Position numbers and translations under genes: made by a program. 24,881 nucleotides of DNA from SZUA-426 sp041666155 (GTDB lineage: Bacteria > Spirochaetota > Spirochaetia > Treponematales > Breznakiellaceae): assembly GCA_041666155.1 (NCBI GenBank), contig JBAYHM010000024.1, positions 1 through 24,881 on the forward strand, written 5' to 3'. Under the pieces are notes generated by a model. The model was not told where the DNA came from. It did no database searches and saw nothing but the letters and a program-made list of their open reading frames with translations. Of this stretch, positions 1-7,450 are shown one piece after another. The stretch's first letter is position 1. The number at the start of each line of letters is the position of its first letter.

Positions 1-33
1 CAGGGCCGGTTCCCCGGCGAAAGGAATGAATCG

Positions 34-978
34 ATGACAGCCAATGGACCAAAGAGAACCGGCGGCATGATTTTGCGGCAAGGCGGCTTTATCGCGATCT
101 TCCTTCTCCTCTCTTTATTGGGCGCGGTGGCCGCGGAGCCCCTCATTTACCAAGTCCCCTACGATCCGCTTCCCACGTATTCACCTACAGCGACGACGCA
201 AGTTCAGGGGGTGGTCACTCTGGAGAGCAATCATTATACGGGTCCGGTTTGTCTGGTATTTACTGAACTCTCCCGTACCCCGACGCCGCAGGTGCCGCAG
301 GAAAGCGTTGACTACGGACTCTTTTCCGCCAATGGGGTTTCACGGCTCTCAGTTGACGGAAGTCCCGCGACCGCGCAGGAAACGCTTACGGGGTCATTTC
401 CCTCCGGATCAAAGAAACATGACCGGATAACGCTTCCTTTCCTCGTCGACGTGTTCCCGAGCAATCTGCCCGCTCCGGGCCTCTATAGAATTACGCTCCG
501 CGCAAATCTGTACTCAAGTTCATACCCCCCCTCGGGCGCAATCGCCGATTCGGTCATCTTTTACGTAAGCGTTCAAGTCGGCGGTTTTTACGACGTCTCG
601 GTTATGCCCAGCGGCGGAACGTATTCTGTCAGCTCAACAACGACGGCCCTGGATTTCGGCATTCTACAACCCGACGTGTCCAAAGGAGCCGATCTCCTGG
701 TGAAGGCGAATATACCCTACGCGCTTTCGCTCAGCTCCGCGAACGGGAGCGCGCTCGTGAATCCGTCGGATGGGAGCAAGGTCCCGTACTCGCTTGCCTC
801 CAACGGAACCCCGGTGCTTTTGTCGGCGGGCGCTCAGACGCTTGCCCAAAGCGGCGCCTCGCAGAGCTACGCGGTTCCTACGCGCTACGCGTTACTCGCG
901 ACGATCCTTTCATTTTCACAACTGCCGACCGAGGGTTCGTTCTCGGACACGATCACGATAATTTTGTCCGCTCGTTGA
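34..978 (+). CDS. secreted beta-rich protein, spore coat U/pilin-like C-terminal domain
   Basis: This is a 314-residue exported protein of unproven function. A basic N-terminus and a hydrophobic stretch (about residues 19-34) ending in AVAA-EP form a Sec signal peptide. The mature part is rich in Ser, Thr, Gly and Pro and looks all-beta. In the C-terminal third (about 205-314) the order ALDFGILQP, then a VKANIPYALSLSS strand, then a final GSFSDTITIILSA strand resembles the spore coat U (SCPU) / chaperone-usher pilin fold. That is my recognition from pattern, not a search. The start at 34 is chosen because AAGGA lies 8 bases upstream; the later ATG at 67 has no ribosome site. An open frame ending in TGA at 27-29 may be the tail of an upstream gene, which would be expected to encode a chaperone or usher if the pilin reading is right. 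A surface adhesin or filament subunit is the best guess; another Ig-like exported protein is possible. Confidence 0.75.
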   Translation: MTANGPKRTGGMILRQGGFIAIFLLLSLLGAVAAEPLIYQVPYDPLPTYSPTATTQVQGVVTLESNHYTGPVCLVFTELSRTPTPQVPQESVDYGLFSANGVSRLSVDGSPATAQETLTGSFPSGSKKHDRITLPFLVDVFPSNLPAPGLYRITLRANLYSSSYPPSGAIADSVIFYVSVQVGGFYDVSVMPSGGTYSVSSTTTALDFGILQPDVSKGADLLVKANIPYALSLSSANGSALVNPSDGSKVPYSLASNGTPVLLSAGAQTLAQSGASQSYAVPTRYALLATILSFSQLPTEGSFSDTITIILSAR

Positions 979-1009
979 AGACCGCGTGTTGAAAAAAGGA
1001 GTCCGTTTT

Positions 1010-2476
1010 ATGGGGAAAAAAGATATGGATCTTACTACTAACGCGGGAGCGCCCGTAGTCGACAACCAGAATATACAGACGGCGGGGAAACGGGGACCGG
1101 CCCTGCTTCAAGATATCTGGTTTCTGGAAAAGCTCGGGCACTTTGACCGCGAAGTGATTCCTGAACGACGCATGCACGCCAAGGGTTCCGGGGCTTACGG
1201 AACATTTACCGTAACTCACGATATCACCAGTTACACCAAGGCAAAGATCTTTTCTAAAGTGGGAAAGAAGACGGAAATGTTCGCCAGATTTTCGCTGGTC
1301 GCCGCCGAGCGCGGCGGAGCCGACGCCGAACGCGACATACGCGGTTTTGCCCTGAAGTTCTACACCGAGGAAGGCAACTGGGATCTGGTGGGCAACAATA
1401 CGCCGGTATTCTTCATGCGCGATCCGCTCAAGTTCCCGGACCTCAATCACGCCATCAAGCGCGATCCGCGCACCAATCTTCGCAGCCCGAAAAACAATTG
1501 GGATTTTTGGACTTCCTTGCCTGAAGCGCTTCACCAAGTCACCATCACGATGAGCGATCGCGGAATCCCGTATTCCTACCGGCATATGCACGGTTTCGGC
1601 AGTCATACCTTCAGCTTTATCAACGCGGATAACCAACGGTTCTGGGTCAAGTTCAGTTTCGCGACGCAACAGGGCATCCGGAACATCAGCGATCAGGACG
1701 CGGAAAAATTGATCGGTGAGGATCGCGATAGTCACCAACGAGATCTCTACGAAAGCATCGAAAATAAAACCTTCCCGAAATGGACGATGTACGTCCAAAT
1801 AATGCCTGAAAAAGATGCCGCGAAAATGGCCTACAACCCCTTCGACCTGACCAAAGTCTGGTTCCACAAAGAGTATCCGCTGCTGGAAGTCGGGGAGATG
1901 GAGCTGAACCGAAATCCCGAAAATTATTTCGCCGAAGTGGAGCAAGCGGCTTTCAATCCGGCCGACATCGTCCCCGGCATCGGTTTCTCGCCGGACAAAA
2001 TGCTGCAGGGTCGCCTGTTCTCCTACGGCGACGCGCAGCGCTACCGCCTTGGGGTGAACCACCACCTCATTCCGGTGAACGCTTCGCGCTGTCCCTTCCA
2101 CAGCTACCACCGCGACGGAGCCATGCGGGTTGACGGCAACCATGGCGGTACGCTCGGTTATGAACCGAACAGTTATGGAGAGTGGAAGGAACAGCCCGAT
2201 TTCTCGGAACCGCCGTTGGACCTGGAGGGGTCAACCGGTCACTGGAGTCAAGACGACGATACGGATTATTACAGCCAACCGGGGAAATTATTCCGCCTGA
2301 TGGGTGACACGCACCGGAGAGTTCTGTTTGAGAATACCGCGCGTTCTTTGGGCGACGCTCCGCGGGAAATTATGCTTCGACATATCGGCCACTGCCTAAA
2401 GGCGGACCCAGCGTACGGGAATGGCGTAGCCGACGCGCTCAAGATTCCGATCAGCGAATTGGAGGGAAAATCATGA
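1010..2476 (+). CDS. katA: haem catalase, small-subunit type
   Basis: Converts hydrogen peroxide to water and oxygen in the cytoplasm. The 488-residue length matches small-subunit catalases. Visible landmarks are the distal haem histidine H56 in ERRMHAKGSGAYG, the catalytic asparagine region GNNTPVFFMRD (about 128-138), and the proximal haem tyrosine Y339 with R335 in RLFSYGDAQRYRLG. The C-terminus has the usual helical tail and no extra flavodoxin-like domain, so it is not a large-subunit HPII type. I start it at the ATG at 1010, which has AAAGGAG 8 bases upstream, and not at the TTG at 986. It lies 31 bases after the exported protein and 18 bases before an alpha/beta hydrolase on the same strand, so it probably shares an mRNA at least with the latter. 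Confidence 0.97.
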   Translation: MGKKDMDLTTNAGAPVVDNQNIQTAGKRGPALLQDIWFLEKLGHFDREVIPERRMHAKGSGAYGTFTVTHDITSYTKAKIFSKVGKKTEMFARFSLVAAERGGADAERDIRGFALKFYTEEGNWDLVGNNTPVFFMRDPLKFPDLNHAIKRDPRTNLRSPKNNWDFWTSLPEALHQVTITMSDRGIPYSYRHMHGFGSHTFSFINADNQRFWVKFSFATQQGIRNISDQDAEKLIGEDRDSHQRDLYESIENKTFPKWTMYVQIMPEKDAAKMAYNPFDLTKVWFHKEYPLLEVGEMELNRNPENYFAEVEQAAFNPADIVPGIGFSPDKMLQGRLFSYGDAQRYRLGVNHHLIPVNASRCPFHSYHRDGAMRVDGNHGGTLGYEPNSYGEWKEQPDFSEPPLDLEGSTGHWSQDDDTDYYSQPGKLFRLMGDTHRRVLFENTARSLGDAPREIMLRHIGHCLKADPAYGNGVADALKIPISELEGKS

Positions 2477-2494
2477 TGGGGAAGGGAGAATGAT

Positions 2495-3325
2495 ATGCCG
2501 TTTTTTAATGTCGGCGAGGAAAATACCGGCGCGATTGATTTGTATTTTGAGGACTTCGGCTCGGGCAATACGGTAGTACTAATTCACGGATGGCCGCTGA
2601 GCAGCGCCGCTTGGGAGAAGCAGGTATCGGCCTTGCTGTCGGCGGGATTCCGGGTGATCACTTACGACCGCCGGGGCTTCGGCCAATCCGCGAAACCCTC
2701 TTCGGGTTACGACTACGAAAATTTTTCCTTGGATCTGCACAAGCTCCTTACAAGGCTTGGCCTGCGGCACGTCGCGTTAGTCGGCTTCTCCATGGGCGGC
2801 GGAGAGGTGGCCCGCTATCTGGGGCGCTACGGATCGGAACGAGTGAACAAGGCCGTATTCATTTCTTCCATCCCGCCGTTTCTTTTGAAAACTCCCGACA
2901 ACCCCGATGGAATGGACAGTTACGTCTTCCACAGAATTAGAAACGCGCTTATCGCCGATCGGCCGGCGTATCTCTCCGCTTTTCTCGCGGATTTCTACAA
3001 TGTAGATCTCCTGCGCGGTACGCTAATCAGCGATCAGGTCATCCAGTACCATTGGAATATCGCGGTCGGCGCGTCGGCGAAAGGCACGCTCGATTGTATT
3101 TCGGCATGGGCTACCGATTTCCGCAAAGACCTTGAGCACATCAAAATACCAACACTGGTAATTCACGGCGATGCCGATCGGATTCTTCCCATGGCCGCTA
3201 CGGGACTTCGTACGTACCAATCCGTTAAAGACGCGCAATTGGTGGTGGTGAAAGACGCGCCGCACGGCCTTACCTGGACACATGCGGACGAGGTGAACAA
3301 AGAGCTGCTGGCGTTCCTTAAATAA
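2495..3325 (+). CDS. alpha/beta hydrolase, cofactor-free haloperoxidase/perhydrolase family
   Basis: A 276-residue cytoplasmic alpha/beta hydrolase. The oxyanion-hole motif HGWP is at 31-34, the nucleophile elbow GFSMGG has S99, the acid is D228 in HGDADRILP and the histidine is H257 in APHGLTWTH. The strand YDRRGFGQS (57-65) and the IPPFLLKTPDNPDG segment after strand 6 are characteristic of non-haem chloroperoxidases/aryl esterases. Family members hydrolyse esters and can form peracids from carboxylic acids and peroxide; the natural substrate here is unknown. The gene follows katA by 18 bases with a GGGAG site before its ATG, so translation and transcription are probably coupled to the catalase. 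It converges on the signalling operon, with only 24 bases between the two stop codons. Confidence 0.92.
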   Translation: MPFFNVGEENTGAIDLYFEDFGSGNTVVLIHGWPLSSAAWEKQVSALLSAGFRVITYDRRGFGQSAKPSSGYDYENFSLDLHKLLTRLGLRHVALVGFSMGGGEVARYLGRYGSERVNKAVFISSIPPFLLKTPDNPDGMDSYVFHRIRNALIADRPAYLSAFLADFYNVDLLRGTLISDQVIQYHWNIAVGASAKGTLDCISAWATDFRKDLEHIKIPTLVIHGDADRILPMAATGLRTYQSVKDAQLVVVKDAPHGLTWTHADEVNKELLAFLK

Positions 3326-3349
3326 AAGAATTCGTGATAAATGTTTTTT

Positions 3350-4555
3350 TCATGTTCCGAAATTTTTCCCCAATTCCGCGAAGATGTTGATTTTGGTGTT
3401 GAGTAATTTTTGAAGTTTCTTTAGTTGAGTAATCATCGCGATATTGAGCGAAGTACCGGTCGGCATCAGCATCGCGCCGTTTTTCAACTGAATATCCTGA
3501 CAGATGACCATCCCGGGAAGCAAGTTTTCTATATCAACCGTAAAGGAAGCGGCCGTATCAAGGCCGTCGTGGCAAGTCATTATAAATTTCTCGGCTATTT
3601 CCGGATCATACAATTTATCTATTTGGTTCAAGATGTAATTACGCGAAAGAGCCGGATTATCGGGATTGAGCACATAGAAATCCGAAGCCACCCGCAGCAA
3701 ACGGGCTTCCATCGGGACGGCGTCACCTTTTGATCCCAAAGGTCCTGTTCCATTGTAGTTCTCCTGGGCCCCCATAATTAACCCGGCGATTGAGGCAAAT
3801 CCTTCTATCGACGACAACAGGCGTAAGAAAGTATCATCGCCGTTCACCGAAGCCGGATCGACGAATACTTTCAACATCGCCGCGAATGGAAATTCATCAC
3901 TCAATACCAGGCCGGTCTTTTCGGCGAAGAATCGGATGGATTCCCAAATCTGTCGGGCCATTCTTCCTTTCACGAGGTCATACTGACCGACTAGGGCTAA
4001 CATCAATTCAACCACGCTTGTTCTCTGTTCTTTCAACGCCGTATTCTGTTTTCGAAGGGCATCAAGAGTTTTGCGCAGCTGGATAGTTCTGTCGGCGACC
4101 GTTTGCTCCAAGATCGCGTTGTTTTTTTCCAAAATTTCATTCTGCGCTTGGACCTTACGGTTGAGCTCATCATTCGCGTCTCGTAATCGCTTGATCTCCA
4201 ACGCAAGATGGACTGTCGCAAGGATCTCGGCCGAATCGCACGGTTTGATCAGAAACCGGAATACCTCGGCTCTATTGATCGCGTTGATAGTCGTTTTCTG
4301 GCTTGCGTCCCCGGTTAGTATGATCCGCTGGATGTTCGGGTAGTGTTCGTGGACGAAACGTAGAAACTCGGTTCCCGATATCTGCGGCATATGCTGATCG
4401 GCTATAATAACGTCCACCGTTTTTCGGGTAAGGATGGCTCCGGCATCTCTAGCGTTGGAAGCCGTCACTACTTCCATATTTTCATCGTCCGAAAAGATGA
4501 GTTGTATGGAACTGAGGATCATATCGTCATCATCGACAATCATTAAAGTATTCAT
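3350..4555 (-). CDS. response regulator with degenerate HD-GYP output domain
   Basis: This 401-residue soluble protein is the last gene of the operon. Residues 1-118 are a receiver: acidic pocket D8-D11, phosphoacceptor D53 in IIADQHMP, T81, K104 in FLIKP. A coiled coil fills about 120-180. Residues 181-330 align by eye with an HD-GYP domain but have lost its active site. The helix that normally carries T-G-H reads LVKGRMA. The HHERWDGSGYP region reads AQENYNGTGPLG (263-274). ARILAVADVYDAL reads ARLLRVASDFYVL (284-296). The DPE-helix after it (YDPEIAEKFI, 316-325) is intact. A C-terminal module (345-380, LLPGMVICQDI...LMPTGTSL) is a type often attached to HD-family regulators. It probably works as a binding or scaffold output with no phosphodiesterase activity. 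Its start overlaps the cyclase stop by 4 bases. Confidence 0.88.
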   Translation of the reverse strand: MNTLMIVDDDDMILSSIQLIFSDDENMEVVTASNARDAGAILTRKTVDVIIADQHMPQISGTEFLRFVHEHYPNIQRIILTGDASQKTTINAINRAEVFRFLIKPCDSAEILATVHLALEIKRLRDANDELNRKVQAQNEILEKNNAILEQTVADRTIQLRKTLDALRKQNTALKEQRTSVVELMLALVGQYDLVKGRMARQIWESIRFFAEKTGLVLSDEFPFAAMLKVFVDPASVNGDDTFLRLLSSIEGFASIAGLIMGAQENYNGTGPLGSKGDAVPMEARLLRVASDFYVLNPDNPALSRNYILNQIDKLYDPEIAEKFIMTCHDGLDTAASFTVDIENLLPGMVICQDIQLKNGAMLMPTGTSLNIAMITQLKKLQKLLNTKINIFAELGKNFGT

Positions 4556-5886
4556 ATTTCTTCCACCGGTTCCAGCATGCAGTACTCGGGGCTATCGCGC
4601 TTATGGCGACCCTCCGCAATCGCGTGTAGGCAGCGCGTCTTGTATATTTCCACGGGTTTGTCCGCGATACTCAACGGAAGGAGAGACTGGAACAGATCGA
4701 TGGCCGAGTTGTATCTACCGGCGTGGAATTCGTAGATCGCTTTTTCAAAAACATCGCGGGTAGCGATTTTTTGTTCGATTAATGCCGGAGGGTCCGCATC
4801 GAACATCTCGTAGACGGGAACCGCTTCCGTTTTGCCTTTCAGCCGTACATTATCCAAAAAGCGGTAATGGTAGCGGTCCGCGTCCTTAAGCCCGAAAAGC
4901 ACGTATCGGGAAATGATTAGGGTTACGCCGTATTCCTTTGTCAGTCCTTCAAGCCGCGACGCGAGATTTACCGCGTCCGAAATCACGGTCCCCTGCATAA
5001 ATCGTTCGCTCCCGATTATGCCGAGCATGACGTTTCCATCGTTGACGCCGATTCCTATTTTGATTGGTTCGTACCCGAAACGTGAACGTTGATTGTTATA
5101 CACGGGAATGTGTTTCAGCATCAGAATCGCGGCGTCCAACGCGGCGTCGGGCCCGGTCGGAAAAAGCGCCATGATCGCGTCACCCATATATTTATCAATG
5201 TATCCGCCGTTTTCCCAGATGTACGGGTTCATTCGGCTGAAATAGGAATTCAGGAATTTGAAATTCTCTTGGGCCGTCATTCTTTCCGACATGGCGGTGA
5301 AGGAACGGATATCGGCAAAAAGGATAGACAGATTCGTCTGCACCTGGTCGCCTAGCGCGATGTCGATAATATTCTTCTTGGAAAGGCATGTAAGAAATTC
5401 ACTCGGTACGAACCGGGAAAACGTCTCTAAGGCCGCCGTCAACTGTCCGGTCTTACCGGCGACTTCCGCCACTAAAGCCTCTCGTTGATCGAGGGTATCG
5501 TTGTGGTACGCTTTCAATCTTACAATAGAAGCGATCTTGGCCGCCAGCTCTTCTCTCACTAACGGTTTCATGAGGAAATCTACGGCGCCCGCTTTCAGGG
5601 CTTTGATCCGATCCGCGTCTTCAATTAAACCCGTCATCATAACGATGGGAATATTCCGCGTTTTTTCGTTCCGGGAGAGCGAAGTCGCGGTTTCGTTCCC
5701 GTCCATTCCCGTCATGTGTACGTCAAGGAGGATCACATCCGGGGATTCCGAGCCTGCGATACGGAGGCACTCTTCTCCGCTGTGCGCGTGAAGAACTAAA
5801 TATAGGGAAGGGTCCAGCATGAGGGAGATGATCTCAAGAACTTGAGGATCATCGTCAACGATAAGGACGCGCGCCATGTTCTTCAT
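4552..5886 (-). CDS. receiver-domain adenylate cyclase (class III) with C-terminal TPR-like tail
   Basis: A 444-residue soluble regulator predicted to make cAMP. Residues 5-125 are a receiver with D55 as phosphoacceptor and K107 in LMKP; the usual MP after the acceptor is MT (HMTGMDG). Residues 180-360 are a class III nucleotide cyclase. Both metal aspartates are present (D192 in FADIRSFT, D236 in MGDAIMALF), as are the adenine-selecting pair K232/D304 and the transition-state residues N307 and R311 in SDAVNLASRLEGL. Those choices point to ATP and not GTP. Residues about 374-425 (VFEKAIYEFHAGRYNSAI...) look like a TPR helix pair. There is no membrane segment. Its ATG overlaps the stop of the upstream kinase (ATGA), and its own stop overlaps the next start in the same way. 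An internal Met at residue 4 is an alternative start. Confidence 0.95.
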   Translation of the reverse strand: MKNMARVLIVDDDPQVLEIISLMLDPSLYLVLHAHSGEECLRIAGSESPDVILLDVHMTGMDGNETATSLSRNEKTRNIPIVMMTGLIEDADRIKALKAGAVDFLMKPLVREELAAKIASIVRLKAYHNDTLDQREALVAEVAGKTGQLTAALETFSRFVPSEFLTCLSKKNIIDIALGDQVQTNLSILFADIRSFTAMSERMTAQENFKFLNSYFSRMNPYIWENGGYIDKYMGDAIMALFPTGPDAALDAAILMLKHIPVYNNQRSRFGYEPIKIGIGVNDGNVMLGIIGSERFMQGTVISDAVNLASRLEGLTKEYGVTLIISRYVLFGLKDADRYHYRFLDNVRLKGKTEAVPVYEMFDADPPALIEQKIATRDVFEKAIYEFHAGRYNSAIDLFQSLLPLSIADKPVEIYKTRCLHAIAEGRHKRDSPEYCMLEPVEEI

Positions 5887-7058
5887 GATGAAAACCGCGG
5901 CAAATAGATTCTGAACTCGGTGCCTTTACCCGGACTGCTTGAGCACTCGATGGTACCGCCCGCCTGCTTTACTACGCCGTATACGGTCGCTAGTCCCAAG
6001 CCTGTGCCCTTTCCTATCGCCTTCGTGGTATAAAAAGGTTCAAACATATGATTCATCGTTTCTTCATCCATCCCCGTGCCGGTATCTCGAACTGATAGCA
6101 GCACGTAGGCGCCTGTCGGTAGCGTGACGTTTGAGGTCTTCCAGCTGAGCTTTCCGCCCTCGCTCATGGCGTCCCTCGCATTTGCCGAGAGGTTCATCAA
6201 CACCATATCGATCTGAGTCCGATCGGCTTCGATATCGGATAGACTCGGTGAAAAATCCAAGATCAGTTCGATGCGTTCCCCGAGGAGTTGCTGAAGCATA
6301 GTGGCTATGTCCGTTAATACCGTGTTGAGATTTAGGACTATTTTGTTCTGCGCTTGATTCCGGCTGAACGAGAGCAGCCTCTGCACCAGCGCGGCTGCCT
6401 TGTCGCAGGCGACGCGGATTTGTTTCAACCAAGCCAAGCGGGGATCCTCTTCCGGTGTTTTTGTGAGTATATGATCGGTAAAGCCTTGAATGACTTGCAG
6501 GATGTTATTGAAATCATGAGCGACACCGCCTGCTAGTCTCCCGATCGCTTCCATTTTTTGAGACTGAAAAAGCTGATGTTCAAGAACTTTATTTTCTTCG
6601 AACGATTTCTTCAGTTCCTCGGTCCGTTGAGCTATCTCGGATTCCAGTTCGGTTTGATAATTATTTCTCAGGTCGTTGTAGGCTTTTACTTTTAAAAGAG
6701 ATTTGACGCGAGCTATCAGCTCATGCTTATCAACTGGTTTCGTAATAAAGTCGTCACATCCCGCTTCAATTCCTCTTACGCGATCTTCCTTTTCCCGTAA
6801 CGCGGTAACTAAAATTATCGGAATCTGAGGATTGGGTCCGTCGCTTCTCACCTTGCGGGTGAATTCAAAGCCGTCCATGACGGGCATCATAACGTCCGAT
6901 AAAATCAGATCTATGTTTGTTTTTGAAAGAATGTCCAAAGCTTCAATCCCGTTCGTCGCCGAAACGATTTCATAGCCTTGCGGAATCAGATGGGCTTCAA
7001 GAAGTTCAATGTTTTGGCTTTGGTCGTCTACTATTAAAAGTACCGATCTGTCTTTCAT
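5883..7058 (-). CDS. receiver-histidine kinase (soluble, HisKA/HATPase)
   Basis: A 391-residue soluble kinase with its receiver at the N-terminus. Receiver 5-125: D55 in LILSDVMMP, T85, K107 in ITKP. A coiled coil (about 130-165) leads to a HisKA dimerisation helix with H181 in GGVAHDFNNILQVI, the HDFNN class typical of PAS/receiver kinases. The ATPase follows with N-box NLSANARDAM (289-298), G1 DTGTGM (325-330) and G2 GKGTGLGL (349-356), all intact. The architecture suggests that phosphorylation of the receiver by another kinase tunes this one. The most likely phosphate recipients are the adjacent receivers: cyclase, CheY-like protein, degenerate HD-GYP protein. It starts 25 bases after the preceding gene with a CGGAGAG ribosome site, and its stop overlaps the cyclase start by 4 bases. 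Confidence 0.95.
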   Translation of the reverse strand: MKDRSVLLIVDDQSQNIELLEAHLIPQGYEIVSATNGIEALDILSKTNIDLILSDVMMPVMDGFEFTRKVRSDGPNPQIPIILVTALREKEDRVRGIEAGCDDFITKPVDKHELIARVKSLLKVKAYNDLRNNYQTELESEIAQRTEELKKSFEENKVLEHQLFQSQKMEAIGRLAGGVAHDFNNILQVIQGFTDHILTKTPEEDPRLAWLKQIRVACDKAAALVQRLLSFSRNQAQNKIVLNLNTVLTDIATMLQQLLGERIELILDFSPSLSDIEADRTQIDMVLMNLSANARDAMSEGGKLSWKTSNVTLPTGAYVLLSVRDTGTGMDEETMNHMFEPFYTTKAIGKGTGLGLATVYGVVKQAGGTIECSSSPGKGTEFRIYLPRFSS

Positions 7059-7083
7059 TTTGACTCTCCGATGTCTATTAACC

Positions 7084-7449
7084 TCATTTGAAGTATTGAC
7101 TTATTTCTGTAACAAAGGTTCGGGTGTTTATCGGTTTTCCGATAAATCCGGTATTCGGGATAGCGCTTATCTCGCCTCTGCCTTCAGCAAGAACGGAGGC
7201 GGTGACGAATACTATGGGGATATCTTTCGTCATATCATCTTTCCGCAATATTTTCGCGGCTTCGGTCCCCATCATGTCTGGCATCCGCACATCCATAATT
7301 ATGATGTCCGGCTTTTCCTTTAGCGCCATAGCAATTCCGCGTGCGCCGTTCTCAGCGGTAAATACCTCAAAACCGGCGACCTCAAGGAGGTCGTTTTCCA
7401 ACAACAGATTGTTTTCATTATCATCCACAACTAAGACTTTCTTTTTCAT
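7084..7449 (-). CDS. CheY-like single-domain response regulator
   Basis: A stand-alone receiver of 121 residues. The acidic pair D9/D10 follows VLVV, the phosphoacceptor is D53 in IIIMDVRMP, the switch threonine is T83 and the lysine is K105 in FIGKP. There is no output domain, so it acts either as a phosphorelay intermediate or by binding a target protein. The frame stays open to 7551, but the ATG at 7449 is the sensible start: it gives a receiver-length protein and lies one base after the stop codon of the large kinase (7451). The extension would lie inside that kinase. Its position between two kinases suggests it shuttles phosphate between them or competes for it. Confidence 0.93.
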   Translation of the reverse strand: MKKKVLVVDDNENNLLLENDLLEVAGFEVFTAENGARGIAMALKEKPDIIIMDVRMPDMMGTEAAKILRKDDMTKDIPIVFVTASVLAEGRGEISAIPNTGFIGKPINTRTFVTEISQYFK

Positions 7450-7450
7450 A

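Noticed and set aside
1..29. Nine codons ending in TGA as the tail of an upstream gene
   Set aside because: The piece is too short to recognise a product; it is mentioned only as context for the first gene.
953..2143. A 396-codon open frame on the minus strand opposite katA
   Set aside because: It lies entirely antisense to a well-conserved catalase, has no recognisable domain and reflects codon bias of the true gene.
3326..3350. A run of seven to eight T after the hydrolase gene as an intrinsic terminator
   Set aside because: No stable stem precedes the T-run on either strand.
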